Source of the DNA: Bidens hawaiensis
Lineage: Eukaryota > Streptophyta > Magnoliopsida > Asterales > Asteraceae
Assembly: GCA_021521415.1 (NCBI GenBank)
Contig: JAIQDT010000301.1
Location: 1,488,001 to 1,552,000, forward strand
Length of the DNA: 64,000 nucleotides
Reading direction: 5' to 3'
The notes under the pieces are model-generated. The model was not told where the DNA came from and ran no database searches. It saw only the letters and a program-made list of their open reading frames with translations. A program made the translations under genes and the position numbers. Positions 21,378 through 33,400 of this stretch are shown here, in pieces (positions within the stretch are counted from its first letter, which is position 1; each line of letters opens with the position of its first letter).

Positions 21378-23084
21378 TTAGAATCTAGGGACCCAAGACC
21401 AATTGGTCTTGGATCTATACATCCCGTACTTCTGCTTTCCGAAGTTAGCATTTGGATAATTCCTGTCAGTCCTAGTAGGAAGTCTCCTTGGAAATTGAGT
21501 GTGAGGCCTACCAAACCTATGTGTATTGAAAGTATTATATCTTACGGTTTGGTGATCAGCATTGTAAAACTGAGGTTTGTTTCTTTGAAAACCTGAATTA
21601 GTTACATTTTGAAACTTTAAAGGGTTTTCATTTTTAACAGTATTAAAATTACCAGTAGACTTATGCTCAGTTTTAATAGGTCTCACGCCTCTGAATTTAG
21701 GCGTCAGAGGACAATCTGCAACAAGATGTCCTACCTTATTACATCTAAAACAACACTTATACTCCATTTTCTTTTCGAAGGTTGTTTTGGATGTCGAGGC
21801 AGTGTTACCAGCCGTTCGTCTCACATAAGGTGGGACGTACGGGTTGAGTGGAGTACTCTTTTTAGAAGTTTTTTCTTTATCTCCATCAGTGGGTAACACT
21901 ACCTTCTCTTTTGTCTTACCCGATTCGGACAACTTATCCGAATCCGATGAGACTAGACTTGTAACAGAAATATTTACACTTGAAACAGGTGAACTCGTTT
22001 CGCCACTACTAACACTTGATTCTTTACTTGTAACCTTGATTGGAACTGTCTGAGGAACTTCAAAATCAGCAGATTTCTGTACACTAGGGTTAAAAGTGTA
22101 ATTGTGGTTATACGGTGGTGGAACCTCGTGATAACCAATTCCTCCTCTCTTTGTAGAGGTACCTTGATCACTAACAAGGTGATCAAGAATAGCTGAGGAA
22201 TTTCTGAACTGTTCTAGTTTTCGGTTCAGTTCCACCACTTTCACCTGGTGGTCAGCAATCTGCTTTTCACGTTCAGCAATCAGTTTAGTCTTTTCTTCTA
22301 AAACCTCATAACTAAGACCAATTACTTCAATTTTTTCAGCAAGTTTAGTTTTTAAGCTTTTAACATCTTTTTCACATGCTTTTATTTTAACTTTGTAACT
22401 GTTTTCTCTTGCTTTCGTAAAGTGGTGATCTTCTTTAAGAGTTTTAAATTCAGCATCTAAACGAACATACTGATCAGTTATAGTAGCAAGTTGCTCAGAC
22501 AAATTCTCACATTTAGTACAAAAAGATTTAGAACTTACCTCGGAGATTTGATCATTGTTATCTGCCATGAAAGCTTTTTCCTTACCAGTAGCTTTCTCTT
22601 CTCCTGTAGTCTTCTCACGTTCTTCACTCTCAACCTTAGCCATATTAGCCTGTTCACTAGTTTCATTCAAATGCAGGTTCCAGTTGTATTCACCTGCTTC
22701 TCTAGACAGCATGGCATTGACATCTTTAGCACTTCCAGTGTGCTGTGCAGACCGGCCCTGACCACGTTCAACTCTCTCGTTTCTGCAATCTTTGGCAAAG
22801 TGCCCGTTTTGTTGACAGTTATAGCACCTCACCTTAGACTTGTCAAATCCTGGCCTGCCTCCAACAAACTTTCTCCCCGTCTTTCGCATGAACTTCTTCA
22901 CTCTCCTCACTATCATGGCCATCTGCCATTGTAAATCCATCTCCTCCAGATCATCAGCATTGATCTGGTCGTAGTCTTCATCAAGCATCGCCGGATCAAC
23001 CACCTTTCCTTGAATATAATTTTCATAAGAAACAATAAATGAAGCATAGAGGCCAAACTGCTCTTCAGCAGATTTGACGCTCAT
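21378..23084 (-). CDS. Copia gag, C-terminal half with two zinc knuckles
   Basis: There are two CCHC knuckles: CYNCQQNGHFAKDC (about residue 84) and CFRCNKVGHLVADC (about residue 440). Between them lies a predicted coiled coil (about residues 190-300, rich in K/E/L with leucine spacing) and a serine-rich linker. The frame ends WSWVPRF then TAA at 21378-21380, just before protease. The stop lies next to a pyrimidine-rich TTTATTGTGCAG, which looks like a splice acceptor. The gag-to-pol step could thus be by readthrough or splicing in the parent element. The N-terminal gag part is at 23081-24016. Confidence 0.85.
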   Translation of the reverse strand: MSVKSAEEQFGLYASFIVSYENYIQGKVVDPAMLDEDYDQINADDLEEMDLQWQMAMIVRRVKKFMRKTGRKFVGGRPGFDKSKVRCYNCQQNGHFAKDCRNERVERGQGRSAQHTGSAKDVNAMLSREAGEYNWNLHLNETSEQANMAKVESEEREKTTGEEKATGKEKAFMADNNDQISEVSSKSFCTKCENLSEQLATITDQYVRLDAEFKTLKEDHHFTKARENSYKVKIKACEKDVKSLKTKLAEKIEVIGLSYEVLEEKTKLIAEREKQIADHQVKVVELNRKLEQFRNSSAILDHLVSDQGTSTKRGGIGYHEVPPPYNHNYTFNPSVQKSADFEVPQTVPIKVTSKESSVSSGETSSPVSSVNISVTSLVSSDSDKLSESGKTKEKVVLPTDGDKEKTSKKSTPLNPYVPPYVRRTAGNTASTSKTTFEKKMEYKCCFRCNKVGHLVADCPLTPKFRGVRPIKTEHKSTGNFNTVKNENPLKFQNVTNSGFQRNKPQFYNADHQTVRYNTFNTHRFGRPHTQFPRRLPTRTDRNYPNANFGKQKYGMYRSKTNWSWVPRF

Positions 23085-24016
23085 TGCATCTTTGAGTAAT
23101 TATTGCTTGAGGAACTTGAAGATCCACTAATCTTGTTTGCTGTCTGTTGAGTACCACTTGATCCACCCGCAACAAAGCAAACATCCCCATTCGAGTTTAC
23201 TGACACTTGCCCCTCCTGTGAAGAATTGGCACCCGACTCACCCTTCGAGTAGTAGGCGGCAGAATCAGTCTTTGAATTTGTATTGGAGTTTACTTTCGCA
23301 CCGTACATGCCTGGATCTTGAACCTGATCCATAGATGTTTCTTTTCTTACTATATTAAGCTCAAAAGTTCTGAGCTTGTTCACAGCGGTTTCAAGATCGT
23401 AAGTAGGAAAGTCCTTGTCTTCCCTCATCAGCACTGTATACATCTCTCATTTTGGTGGGAGAGCATCGAGAAGTTTTTCCACAATCTCTTCTTCTCGGTA
23501 GGAAATGGAGTAGTTACTCAATTCAGTCATTAGATGATAATATCGCGTGATAATATCATCAAGAGATTCGTTCTTTAAGTACTTAAAGACTGAAAATTGA
23601 GTTTTAAGCAGCTTTATCTTTGAGGCCCGAATGCCTACATTTCCTTCGAATCTGCTCTCAAGAGCTTCCCAAAGCTCTCTCGCTGATGTATACTTTCTGA
23701 ATGTATGTAGGATCTCCTGTGGAAGAGCCATTGTGATTGCAGCATGAGCCTTGCTTTCGGCTTCATACATCTTCTTCTCCTCTTCTTCCATTTTACTATA
23801 TTTCTTGATTTGGTCTCGACCCTCATACTCCATGATCGGTGGAATATATCCATCTTGGATGCATACCCACATCTTCACATCCTGGTACTTAACATACTGT
23901 ATGAACCGATCCTTCCACGCAACAAAGTCGGTTCCCTTTAGCAGCCTTGGGGCCTTTGTAGCTGACCCCGCTTCAACTTCCATCTTGACAAGCTCTGAAA
24001 TGTTGATTGACGACAT
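23081..24016 (-). pseudogene. Copia gag, N-terminal half, broken
   Basis: Starts MSSINISELVKMEVEAGSAT at 24016 and shows the UBN2-type gag core (WKDRFIQYVKYQD, ELWEALESRFEG, YYHLMTELSNY). TGA at 23447-23449 interrupts it where a tryptophan is expected. The frame then continues to 23081 with a serine-rich stretch. A shift near 23085-23095 separates it from the zinc-knuckle part. Confidence 0.85.
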
Positions 24017-24054
24017 CCTTCTTGAAGACTAAGAAACCCGAAAAATTCTGAAAA

Positions 24055-24380
24055 GGGCGAAGTTAGAAAAATTTCTTCGAAACAGTACTGTAGGCGAAGT
24101 TAAGTATAACTTCGCTTAAGTAATAACTTCGCTGGATCCTTCGTAAATTCGCGTAACTGGGCGAAGTTGAGAATAACTTCGCTTAGGATAAGCGAACTTA
24201 GAAAGTAAGCGAACTTGAAGAGAACTTCGCTGAACAAGGCGAACTTGAGAAGAACTTCGCTGAGTTAGGCGAAGTTGTGAATAACTTCGCTTCTCCTTAT
24301 ATCTTCGCTGAAACCCTACGAATCCTGACGGCAACTTCGCCTGATGAACAGCAACTTCGCCTGACGAACTTGAACTTTCT
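24055..24380. repeat. Cluster of TTCGCC/GGCGAA palindromes in the element leader
   Basis: Between the primer site and gag, at least ten AACTTCGCT/AGCGAAGTT-type motifs alternate in orientation. They are the same motif family as in the LTRs and spacer. In the element RNA this would be the 5' untranslated region. Confidence 0.8.
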
Positions 24381-24549
24381 GCAGATCTGAAAAAACGGAT
24401 TTTAACGACGATTTTGACGGTTTGAAGGCTTAAACACACTGGTAGGAAGCTAGAATGAGCAAAAACACCACAAACTCGTCCCGGTAATACCCGAAATGAA
24501 ACGAATTCTACACCCGCGTGAATATCCCGAACCTCACAATCGAGCAAAT

Positions 24550-24561
24550 GCTCTGATACCA
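24550..24561 (-). other. Primer-binding site (initiator Met tRNA type)
   Basis: The minus strand reads TGGTATCAGAGC two bases after the 5' LTR, complementary to the 3' end of plant initiator-Met tRNA. This is the usual Copia primer and fixes the element's orientation as minus. Confidence 0.93.
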
Positions 24562-24563
24562 AT

Positions 24564-25029
24564 TGTAGGTTCCCTGGACGGATCACACGAGATATCCCGA
24601 TATACACAGGTGCGAAATCCCTGTGTAGATCGTTACAGACGTAGAAGATTAGCTCACGAACACACGTACACACAATACGAACAACCACACGTTATATTGA
24701 TAACTCAAACCGAGATGCTTACAGACTCACGTCAATAGACTTACACGAACTGAACTCACTAACAACTGATTAAACGATTTTCTTTTTAAAACCGTAAACA
24801 GTTAAACAACTTAAATACACGACAACTTCGCCTCAGGCGAAGTTGTCTATAACTTCGCTCGTTGAACAAGTTCGCCTAGGCGAACTTGTCAACAACTTCG
24901 CTTGGTTAACAAGTTCGCCTAAGCGAACTTGTCAACAACTTCGCTTCTAAACAAACAATTACATACACAATATTACAGACTCGATTACAGACTTTAGACA
25001 TATGAATTACTGACACCTATGCACCAACA
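24564..25029 (-). repeat. 5' LTR of the Sirevirus-like element
   Basis: 466 bp, TG...CA ends, about 98.9% identical to 12585-13050 by direct comparison (five transitions, no indels). It carries the same three palindromes (about 24829-24940). Confidence 0.95.
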
Positions 25030-25522
25030 TACGTATAACACAATGACCTAAAACGTAAGACACAATGGTGACTACGTATAACACAATGGCCTAAAACGTA
25101 AGACACAATAGTGAATATAATGACTTGAAACGTAAAACACAATGGAAACAACATATTACACAATGACACAATGAACAACAAAAAAACACAATTAAAAAAC
25201 CCAATTAAAAAACCCATTAATTTTTTTTATATAACAATATGAAATTCATATTCAAGATAAAACACGCTTATTATTATGGTGATTTTTTTTAAAAAAATAA
25301 TGTCGTATGAAAAAGTTACGGACATTTTAAAATGATTGGGGAATTAACATGTGCATTGCATGTGGAGAGAGAAAGTCAACAAAGGTGTGTTATTACCTTC
25401 ATGCCCTTTCCATCAATTTTTATTTATTAAATTAATATCGGCCATTCAAATACAAGATCAATGGACTGGATTCATCTTCACCATTCTCATTTTTGTTGTC
25501 CTTTATATTTTAACTTTACCCT

Positions 25523-25956
25523 ATAATATAATATGTTTAAAATTACAATATTATAATAAACTATATTACGTGCTTACACATATGGCATGTCGATACAACA
25601 TACATGTAACCCATTCACCGATAACTATATTCCTTGTATTTAATATGTTCTCAATGTATCATATACATATACATAATTTTATAAAGTCATGAGATCTAAT
25701 TAACCCTATTATAATCGATAATAATTTTATGATTACATTTAACTTTTAGTCTTTAGGACCAAAGTATTCCTACTCATCTACTCATTATGCATACACATAC
25801 ATATATATATATATGGAAAACTTAACGTACAAATGAAATTAACGTGCTAAACATGATAACCAAGTAGAGTAATTATCATAGAGTAATTACTATATAATAA
25901 TTACTCTACTTGGTTCTCATATTTAGCATGTTAATTTCTTTTATATTTGATCAAAA

Positions 25957-25991
<35 letters not shown>

Positions 25992-26760
25992 TAATTTCTA
26001 CTTGATAATGCTCACATGAATAAATATGAGCGAAATGTGAAAACCTACGTTATTTTGAGCGAAATTAAGTAAAAATCAAATATAAATCCATTGAGGTTGG
26101 AAAACGAAAATAAGAGTTAGAAGTCATGTTGATTAAATTCTTAGCATAATTTTTTTTTAACCAATAGATCTTACTTTATATTTTTTAAAATACAATCTAT
26201 TTTTTACCAATATTAAGTAGTCATGATTAATAATGCTATGACGTCACAATCTATGAATATTATTTTTAAACAACTTAGTTTTGCTATTCAAAAAGTGCTA
26301 GCGACGCAAATTGTTGACCAAATGCATTCAGTCATAGACCATGCGAAGTCAAAATTACGCACACCCGAACATTTTGCGCTATGTGATGCATAGTCAGCTT
26401 CTGGGCATTTTGCAAAAAGTGGGTGTAGTGAGAAAATGCCTCCAGAAGAACCAAAACGCCCCTCTCTCACAAAAGCCTCAAAATTCAAGCTAGCCGCACG
26501 TTGTATACAAAACGCTGACATCCAAAATGCCGTCCAAAACACCGGGGGTGGGGGGCTGTTCCCCGACGGTTTGGCCTCGAAACACCCCAATATGACATCG
26601 ACTGCGGATGGTTATAATACAAACAACACTTTTTAATGAAATACCAGTATCTTTGTTCTTTTCTAAAAAAATAATATAATTTTATCAATATAAATATATA
26701 TACTAAATTGAAAAATTGAATAATAATAATTGAAACAATGAAATATAAAAAAGTGGGAAA
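25523..26760. other. Intergenic region upstream of KCBP
   Basis: AT-rich with AT microsatellites (25799-25813, 25961-25986). It includes a hairpin-forming repeat (25835-25952) and a GC-richer patch (26290-26630). The patch's open minus frame (26288-26590) resembles no protein I know. Confidence 0.5.
25835..25952. repeat. Small hairpin repeat (palindromic MITE-like)
   Basis: The arms GTGCTAAACATGATAACCAA, AGTAGAGTAATTA and the reverse TAATTACTCTACTTGGTTCT, CATATTTAGCATGTTAATT face each other around an AT-rich loop. There is no coding. Confidence 0.75.
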
Positions 26761-26830
26761 AGGAGGTATAATAATTAATTTAAATTAAAACCGGTCAGTC
26801 TCGTGACATCCAGCAACCCCTTACCTTCAT

Positions 26831-26864
<34 letters not shown>
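26831..26864 (+). repeat. CT dinucleotide repeat in the KCBP 5' region
   Basis: About 16 CT units lie roughly 600 bp before the KCBP start codon, probably in the 5' leader. CT-rich leaders are common in plant genes. TATAAAAAAG near 26744 and TATAATAA near 26767 are possible TATA boxes, and a plausible leader intron runs from about 27063 (GTAAGA) to about 27386 (TTGCAG). These are sequence-pattern guesses. Confidence 0.6.
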
Positions 26865-26868
<4 letters not shown>

Positions 26869-27462
26869 GTGCCGGCAACAAACGACTGGTACAGATCTTC
26901 CATTCTAAGCCACCACACCCCCATAATAATAATACCTATCTTCATCCTTACTCGTACTTACATCATTCATTCCTCACAGCTACATACATTCTTCTTCCTA
27001 TTTCTATTTCAATACCCATGTTTTTATTCATACCCACATACAATTTTCAATTTTTTTCTCAAGTAAGATTTAAATCGTTTTTTGACTTGTTTTATGTACC
27101 TTTACATGGATCTTTGTCTAGATGTAATTAATTTTGAAATAAGCTACCACTAGTCTTTGGTTTTAACTTCAAGATCTATAATCTATTCTTCTAGGTTCTA
27201 GAGTATTTATTAGTTTGTTACCTATTTTCTTTTAGCTACTTGAAAACCTCATAATGTGTGGTTTTTTTGGTGGTAATATTTTATTTATTTTGTGGGTATT
27301 TTAGATCTTTGTAATTTGGGGGTTTTGGTGTACGCTGCAGCTGTTAAATATTAATTTAATGTGGTTTTAAATCTTGAAAGTTGCAGGTTTTGTAGGGAAG
27401 TTTGAGGGATTGATGAAAAGTTAGGAACTTGTTGGAAGTTAAGTTTTTTTTTTTAAGTGGAA

Positions 27463-30400
27463 ATGGATTTTTCGTCGATTTCGTCTGCTCAAAGTATGCA
27501 ATCAGGTGCAATGCCTCAAGGTATGTTACCAGGTGTGTCTGGTCAAAGTGCGAGAACGAGCCGGTCTTCGTTGAGCTCCAGCAATGGATATGAAACTCAA
27601 TCTCATTATTCTGCTATTACCAATGGGGATGATTATGACAGTGACGGTTCCAACTTTGCCCCACCGTAGGTGTTTCTTACCCTTTTTACGGGTTGTTATG
27701 TTTGATTGTTGAGTTGATAATGTTGACTTGTTTGCAGTACACCAATGACTTTATCTAACTCAATTCCAGCTGAGCTTGCTGGTGCAATACCATTGATTGA
27801 TAAATTTCAGGTTGGATTAGGTTTATGTTCAATAAAAATGTAAACTTTATCAAAAATTAGTCAAGATTCTTACTTGATTTTCATTTATGTGTTTTTAGGT
27901 AGAGGGGTTTTTAAGGGCAATGCAAAAACAGATAAATTCAGCTGGGAAACGCGGTTTTTTCTCAAAACGATCCGTTGGACCACAAGATCGCGAGAAATTC
28001 ACATTTGAAGACATGTTATGTTTTCAGAAGGTAATCATTTTATCCTTTTTTTAAATTAATTTTTTTATCACTTTGGTTAATATTGTATTTGTCACAGGAA
28101 CCTATTCCAACGTCTCTACTGAAAATAAATGGTGATTTTGTGAGTCGGGCAGTAAAACTATTTCAAATCATTTTGAAATATATGGGAATTGATTCATCTG
28201 AAAAAGGGAATCAAATTGGCTTAGAAGAACGAATTGAACTTGTTAGCAAGTTATACAAACAGGCTTTGAAACGTTCCGAGCTTCGCGATGAAATTTTTGC
28301 ACAAATTTCAAAACAAACAAGGAATTGCCCTGATAGGTATGCACAATGAACCGAACCAACATGAATGGACCATGCTTGTGTTAGTTTGTTAAACTTTAAA
28401 TAAACAAATGATCGAACACGAACAGTTAAACAAATGAGGTTTTCTTGTTCTTGTTTGCTTGTTAAAAAATGAGGGTGTTGGTGTTCATTTAGTTAATAGC
28501 ATAAACGAACGGTTCATGAATGAGACACACGTTCATGTTTTTTCATTTAACTAAATGAACACAAATTTTTGTTTGTTCACGCTGGACGGTTCACTAAACG
28601 TTAGGTTTGTTTACAGGCCTAACCATGCACATTCAATAATCTTATTTTTTTTCACATATTTCAATAAATATGCGTTATTAATCGATTTGTGTTGCTTTTA
28701 TACAGACAATATTTAATAAGAGCATGGGAACTTATGTATATGTGTGCATCATGTATGCCACCTAGTAAGGATATTGGTGGATATTTGTCAGAGTACATTC
28801 ATGATGTTGTACACAATCAGAATACAGATTCTGATGTGCAAGTTTTTGCAATGAACACTTTAAACGCTCTGAAATGTTCCGTGAAGGCTGGCCCACGCCA
28901 CACGATTCCGTGTCGTGAGGAGATTGAAGCTCTTTTGATTGGCAAAAAGCTTACCACTATTGTTTTTTTCTTGGATGAAACGTTTGAAGAAATATCGTAT
29001 GACATGGCGACAACCGTTTCTAATGCTGTTGAGGTAGTTTTTATAGTTTTTTCAGGGCTGCTAAACGGTAGCGTAGTGGGTTGGCGTGTCGGACCTGAAA
29101 ATCGTGTTACAAACATGAACCTGAACGCGATATGTATTTTTGTAGGTTGAAATGAACATGAGTTGTTTACTTAGGGAAAAACAATTTTTTTTCAACTTTT
29201 TGCATTTTAAAACTATAAACTTAAAGCTCTAAGTTTACATATAATTTTTATTTTTTGAAGCAATTTAAACAATGTCAAGTTATTTTTAAACTATATAATT
29301 TTGGCATAAAACACTGAAAAAGTTATTAATAAAAACATTTTAGAAAAAAGAAGTTAAAAATAAACAAATGTGTTAAACGGGTCAGCTAATGTACCCCAAC
29401 ACATTTAGCTAAATGTGTTAGTGGGTTCAACGCGAAACTGACTCGGACCTGTTTAGATTAAATCCAAACCTGCAAATTTCGTGTTAGGTTCGTGTCGTGT
29501 CAGAACGCCACTCTTATTTCTTGTATCCTTATTGAAACAGTTATCCGGCCTTCTTATGTTAAATATTTATTATTTTACACTGTCGTAATTTTTTGTTTGT
29601 TTTATATAGGAACTTGCTGGAATTATCAAATTGTCAGCATATTCAAGTTTTAGTTTATTTGAGTGTCGCAAAGTTGTTACAACTTCTAAATCACCTGAAC
29701 CTGGAAACGGTATCCGTTTAAGTTTCTTTCTTTCGTATAAACTATTTTATATTTTGAGTTAGTAATTTAAAATTCTAACAATCTGATATTCTGTCACTAG
29801 AGGAATATATTGGGTTAGATGACAACAAGTACATTGGAGACCTCTTAGCAGAGTTCAAGTCAGCAAAAGAAAGAAATAAAGGAGAAATTTCACAATGCAA
29901 GTTGACTTTTAAAAAGAAGTTATTCCGTGAGTCGGATGAATCGATTGAAGACCCGATGTTTGTTCAGTTATCTTATGTTCAAGTATGCACTTGTTTTCTT
30001 AAGTATTCAAAGTTCTAACAAATGGTTCTTAACTTCTTATTTAGACATGTCACATGTGATGATCATATTGTTGTTTTGCAGTTACAAAATGATTATATTT
30101 TGGGAAACTATCCGGTTGGTAAAGATGATGCAGCACAGTTATCCGCATTACAAATCTTGGTTGAAATAGGATATGTTGTTAAACCTGAAACGTGCACGTG
30201 AGTCATCTATCTTTTCTTTAAATTTCAATATGTATTTATATTCTAATGTCTTTTTTTTCTTTTTTCCTTTTAATTTGTTATTTAGTGACTGGACTTTACT
30301 TCTTGAGAGATTTCTACCAAGACAAATTGCTATCACTCGTGCCAAGAAAGATTGGGAATTTGATATGCTTAACCGTTATCGTTCTATGGTAAAGTTACTC

Positions 30401-33400
30401 TTTTCTTTTATCTTATTGATAGTATGAACTTATTATTGATACTTCAATAAACTTATAATGTTGAATTTGTAGGAAAATTTATCAAAAGAAGACGCAAGAC
30501 AGCAATTTTTGAGGATTTTAAGGATGCTTCCATACGGTTATTCAGTATTCTTTAGTGTCCGTAAAATCGATGACCCGATTGGACTTCTACCTGGAAGAAT
30601 TATACTGGGTATTAACAAACGCGGGGTGAGTCTCAATTGTTATGTTAATCAAAATATGCTTTTATATATGCATGATTATGATTAAAGTTTATAATACATG
30701 TTTATCTTTTTGTTTGTTTATAGGTACACTTTTTTCGTCCTGTCCCGAAAGAATATTTGCACTCGGCTGAATTAAGAGATATAATGCAATTTGGTAGCAG
30801 TAACACTGCGGTGTTTTTCAAAATGAGAGTTGCAGGTGTTCTGCATATATTTCAATTTGAAACCAAGCAGGTTTGAACCGTAACTTTTATTCTATTATTA
30901 TTTTATCTGCTTTATGTGACCAAAGTTGAATCTTTTAATATAGGGCGAGGAAATATGTGTCGCTCTACAAACACATATAAATGATGTCATGCTGCGCCGG
31001 TACTCTAAAGCACGTTCGGCTTCTAATTCGGGTCCGATCAATGGTGATGTTTCTGGTAATTCAAAACCGCCCAATGTGGATGTTGGTGAGAAACGAACAC
31101 AGGATTTATCAAAAGCCCTTGAAGAATCACAAAAGACCGCAAAACAAGTAAGTATTGTTTGCTTATTTGACCCGCTTAACAAGCTAAGAGATAATACGTA
31201 ATCGACCGGTTTTTAATTCAGCTGTCGGAAGAGTTACACGAGAAACAGAGGAAAGAAGTTAGCATGCAAGAAGAAGTGGAGACGTTAAAGGATATGCTAA
31301 GATCAGAGAAAGTAAACTTGGAAGAATTATCATTTAAATATAATGAACTTAGAACTTTATGTGAAGAGAAAGAATCTGCTCTTCAGGTAATGAATTTTTT
31401 ACTCAACACTAGTATTTTTTAGAGATTTGTCATTTTTTATTAATTGTTTGTGTTTTAGGCTGCATTGATCGATAAACGAGACATGGAAGCCAGACTTTCA
31501 CAGCTTAGTAAAGGAGAATTGGAGAACAATACCAAAAAGGAATTAGTTGAAGCAACTAATCAGGTTAGTAAACAGGTTATGAATTTGCATGTTTATCTTC
31601 TTTTTGATGTTTAAAGTAATCATATGGATATATTGTTATTAGGTTTTACAAAAGATCCAAGATGAGTTACGTACACGTAGCTTAGAGCTGCACGCAGCCG
31701 AAGAAACAAAGAAAAAACTGTTGAATGAAAAATTATTATTAGAAGAGAGAATTTCAAGGCTTGAAAAGAAGAAAGTTGATGAGGTGATAACTTATTTTTA
31801 AAATTGTATTCTATTTATTTTATTATGTTAACATTTGTCTTTGTCTTTTTGTATAGAGTATATCAACCCCTGTGTATATAACATGGTTTAAGTAATTGAC
31901 TTTTTAGATACGGTTGCTTGAGAAAGACTTGGAACAAGAAAGAAACTCAACAAAGCCTCGGATTTCTGAACTTGAAAAAAAGGTGGAAGAATTAACACTA
32001 AAATTGGCTGCTGCTGAGTCGAGCTTGGTGATAAAAGATGCTGAGCTATCATCGTTGCATATTAATCTTAAAGAATTAGAGGATCTCAGAGAAATGAAAG
32101 AGGTGATTTATATTTTAATCTCTTTTTTTTGAATTTTAACACACACACACATAGGTTTTGGATCTTTTTATAACTGCAAAAATATAAGAACTTAAAGAAC
32201 TCCTAACAACCTATCATTTTATTTAGTTATGATATATATTTTATATTATATGAGTGTAGTTTTGTCATTATTATATGTAATTTTGTGATTATATATAAGT
32301 AGTCACAAGTTTACATATGCATAATAACCAAATTACAATATGTGTACTAACCAATCTGCATATATGTAACATAAAACAAGAAAACCACCCTCAGCTAATA
32401 TTAAATATACAAATAACTAAATAAAAAGTTTGGTTGTCAGGAGTGCTCAAATTGTTTGGAAGTTCTGAAATGTTACTGTCCTATTTATAATAAGAACAAT
32501 AGTATTGATGTATTTTTTTTTTGGTTCAGGATATTGATAGGAAAAACGAACAAACCGCAGCGATATTGAAGATGCAAGCCGCACAATTGGCTGAATATCA
32601 AGCACTTTATAAGGAAGAGCTCGTGCTAAGAAAACGGTACTTCAACATCATTGAAGGTATATATGGACACTTCTACTTTATATTAATACTTCTATTTTTC
32701 ATATTAATATTTGTGTTTAATGTATTTACCATAGATATGAAAGGCAAAATCAGAGTGTACTGTAGATTAAGGCCTTTGACACCAAAAGAAATATCTGACA
32801 ATGAAAGAAACGTGCTTACAAGTGTCGATGAGTTCACAGTTCAACACTTAGGGCGAGACGACAAGATCAAACAACATTGTTATGATCATGTGTTTGATGG
32901 AAGTGCAACTCAAGAAGATGTTTTTAACGATACAAGGGCAAGTTTGAAAAAAAAATATTTTGATTTATTTTGGGTTTAGCTTTACACATCACGTTAATGT
33001 TATTTTTAATGTATTTTTGCAGTATTTGGTTCAGTCAGCCGTTGACGGATATAACGTGTGTATATTTGCATATGGTCAAACTGGTTCGGGGAAGACTTTT
33101 ACTATATACGGGTCTGAAAATAACCCAGGTCTAACTCCTCTCGCTACTTCCGAGTTGTTTAAAATTTTAAAACGGGATGGCAACAAATTCAACTTTTCCT
33201 TGAAGGTAGGAGATTTCTTTTCATATCAACTTTAGGTTTCAAAAAGGGTCGGGTCTACCTTAAACACCCTATAGTGTAAACTCTTAACTTTTATGTAAAT
33301 TGGTTGGAATTGATTATCTTTATATTGTATATGTAGGCATATATGTTGGAGTTGTATCAAGATACTTTGGTGGACCTTTTACTTCCGAAGCAAGCAAAGC

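Larger units (their letters stand above)
12585..25029 (-). mobile_element. Sirevirus-like Ty1/Copia LTR retrotransposon, 12.4 kb, nearly complete
   Basis: Two 466-bp LTRs begin TGTAGGTTCC and end ACCAACA. On the minus strand follow an initiator-Met primer site, gag with two zinc knuckles, protease, integrase, reverse transcriptase/RNase H, a 2.1 kb spacer, a long third ORF and a polypurine tract. The gene order (integrase before reverse transcriptase) defines Copia; the size, long gag and extra ORF fit the Sirevirus group. The LTRs differ at five positions, all transitions, so the insertion is young. Flanks TGATT and TACGT are not a target duplication, possibly because the site lies inside a tandem repeat or through later recombination. 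Several in-frame stops and shifts make this copy defective. Confidence 0.93.
11741..25522 (-). mobile_element. Minisatellite element B, inverse of element A, split by a Copia element
   Basis: The left end AGGGTCAAGTTATTTTATAA, then AACAAAAATGAGAAGTGTGAG, matches the reverse of element A's right end. The right end, reversed, reads AGGGTAAAGTTAAAATATAAA, then AACAAAAATGAGAATGGTG, matching element A's left end. The segments 11741-12584 and 25030-25522 together make about 1.34 kb of the same element. The Copia element at 12585-25029 sits in its tandem-repeat zone. Confidence 0.8.

Noticed and set aside
22491..22934. Plus-strand ORF of 147 codons
   Set aside because: It is the antisense shadow of gag.
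25017..25217. Small ORF at the 3' edge of the Copia LTR
   Set aside because: It spans LTR and tandem-repeat sequence and is a chance frame.
26288..26590. Minus-strand ORF of 100 codons
   Set aside because: No recognisable domain, no intron or promoter signals, and low-complexity surroundings.
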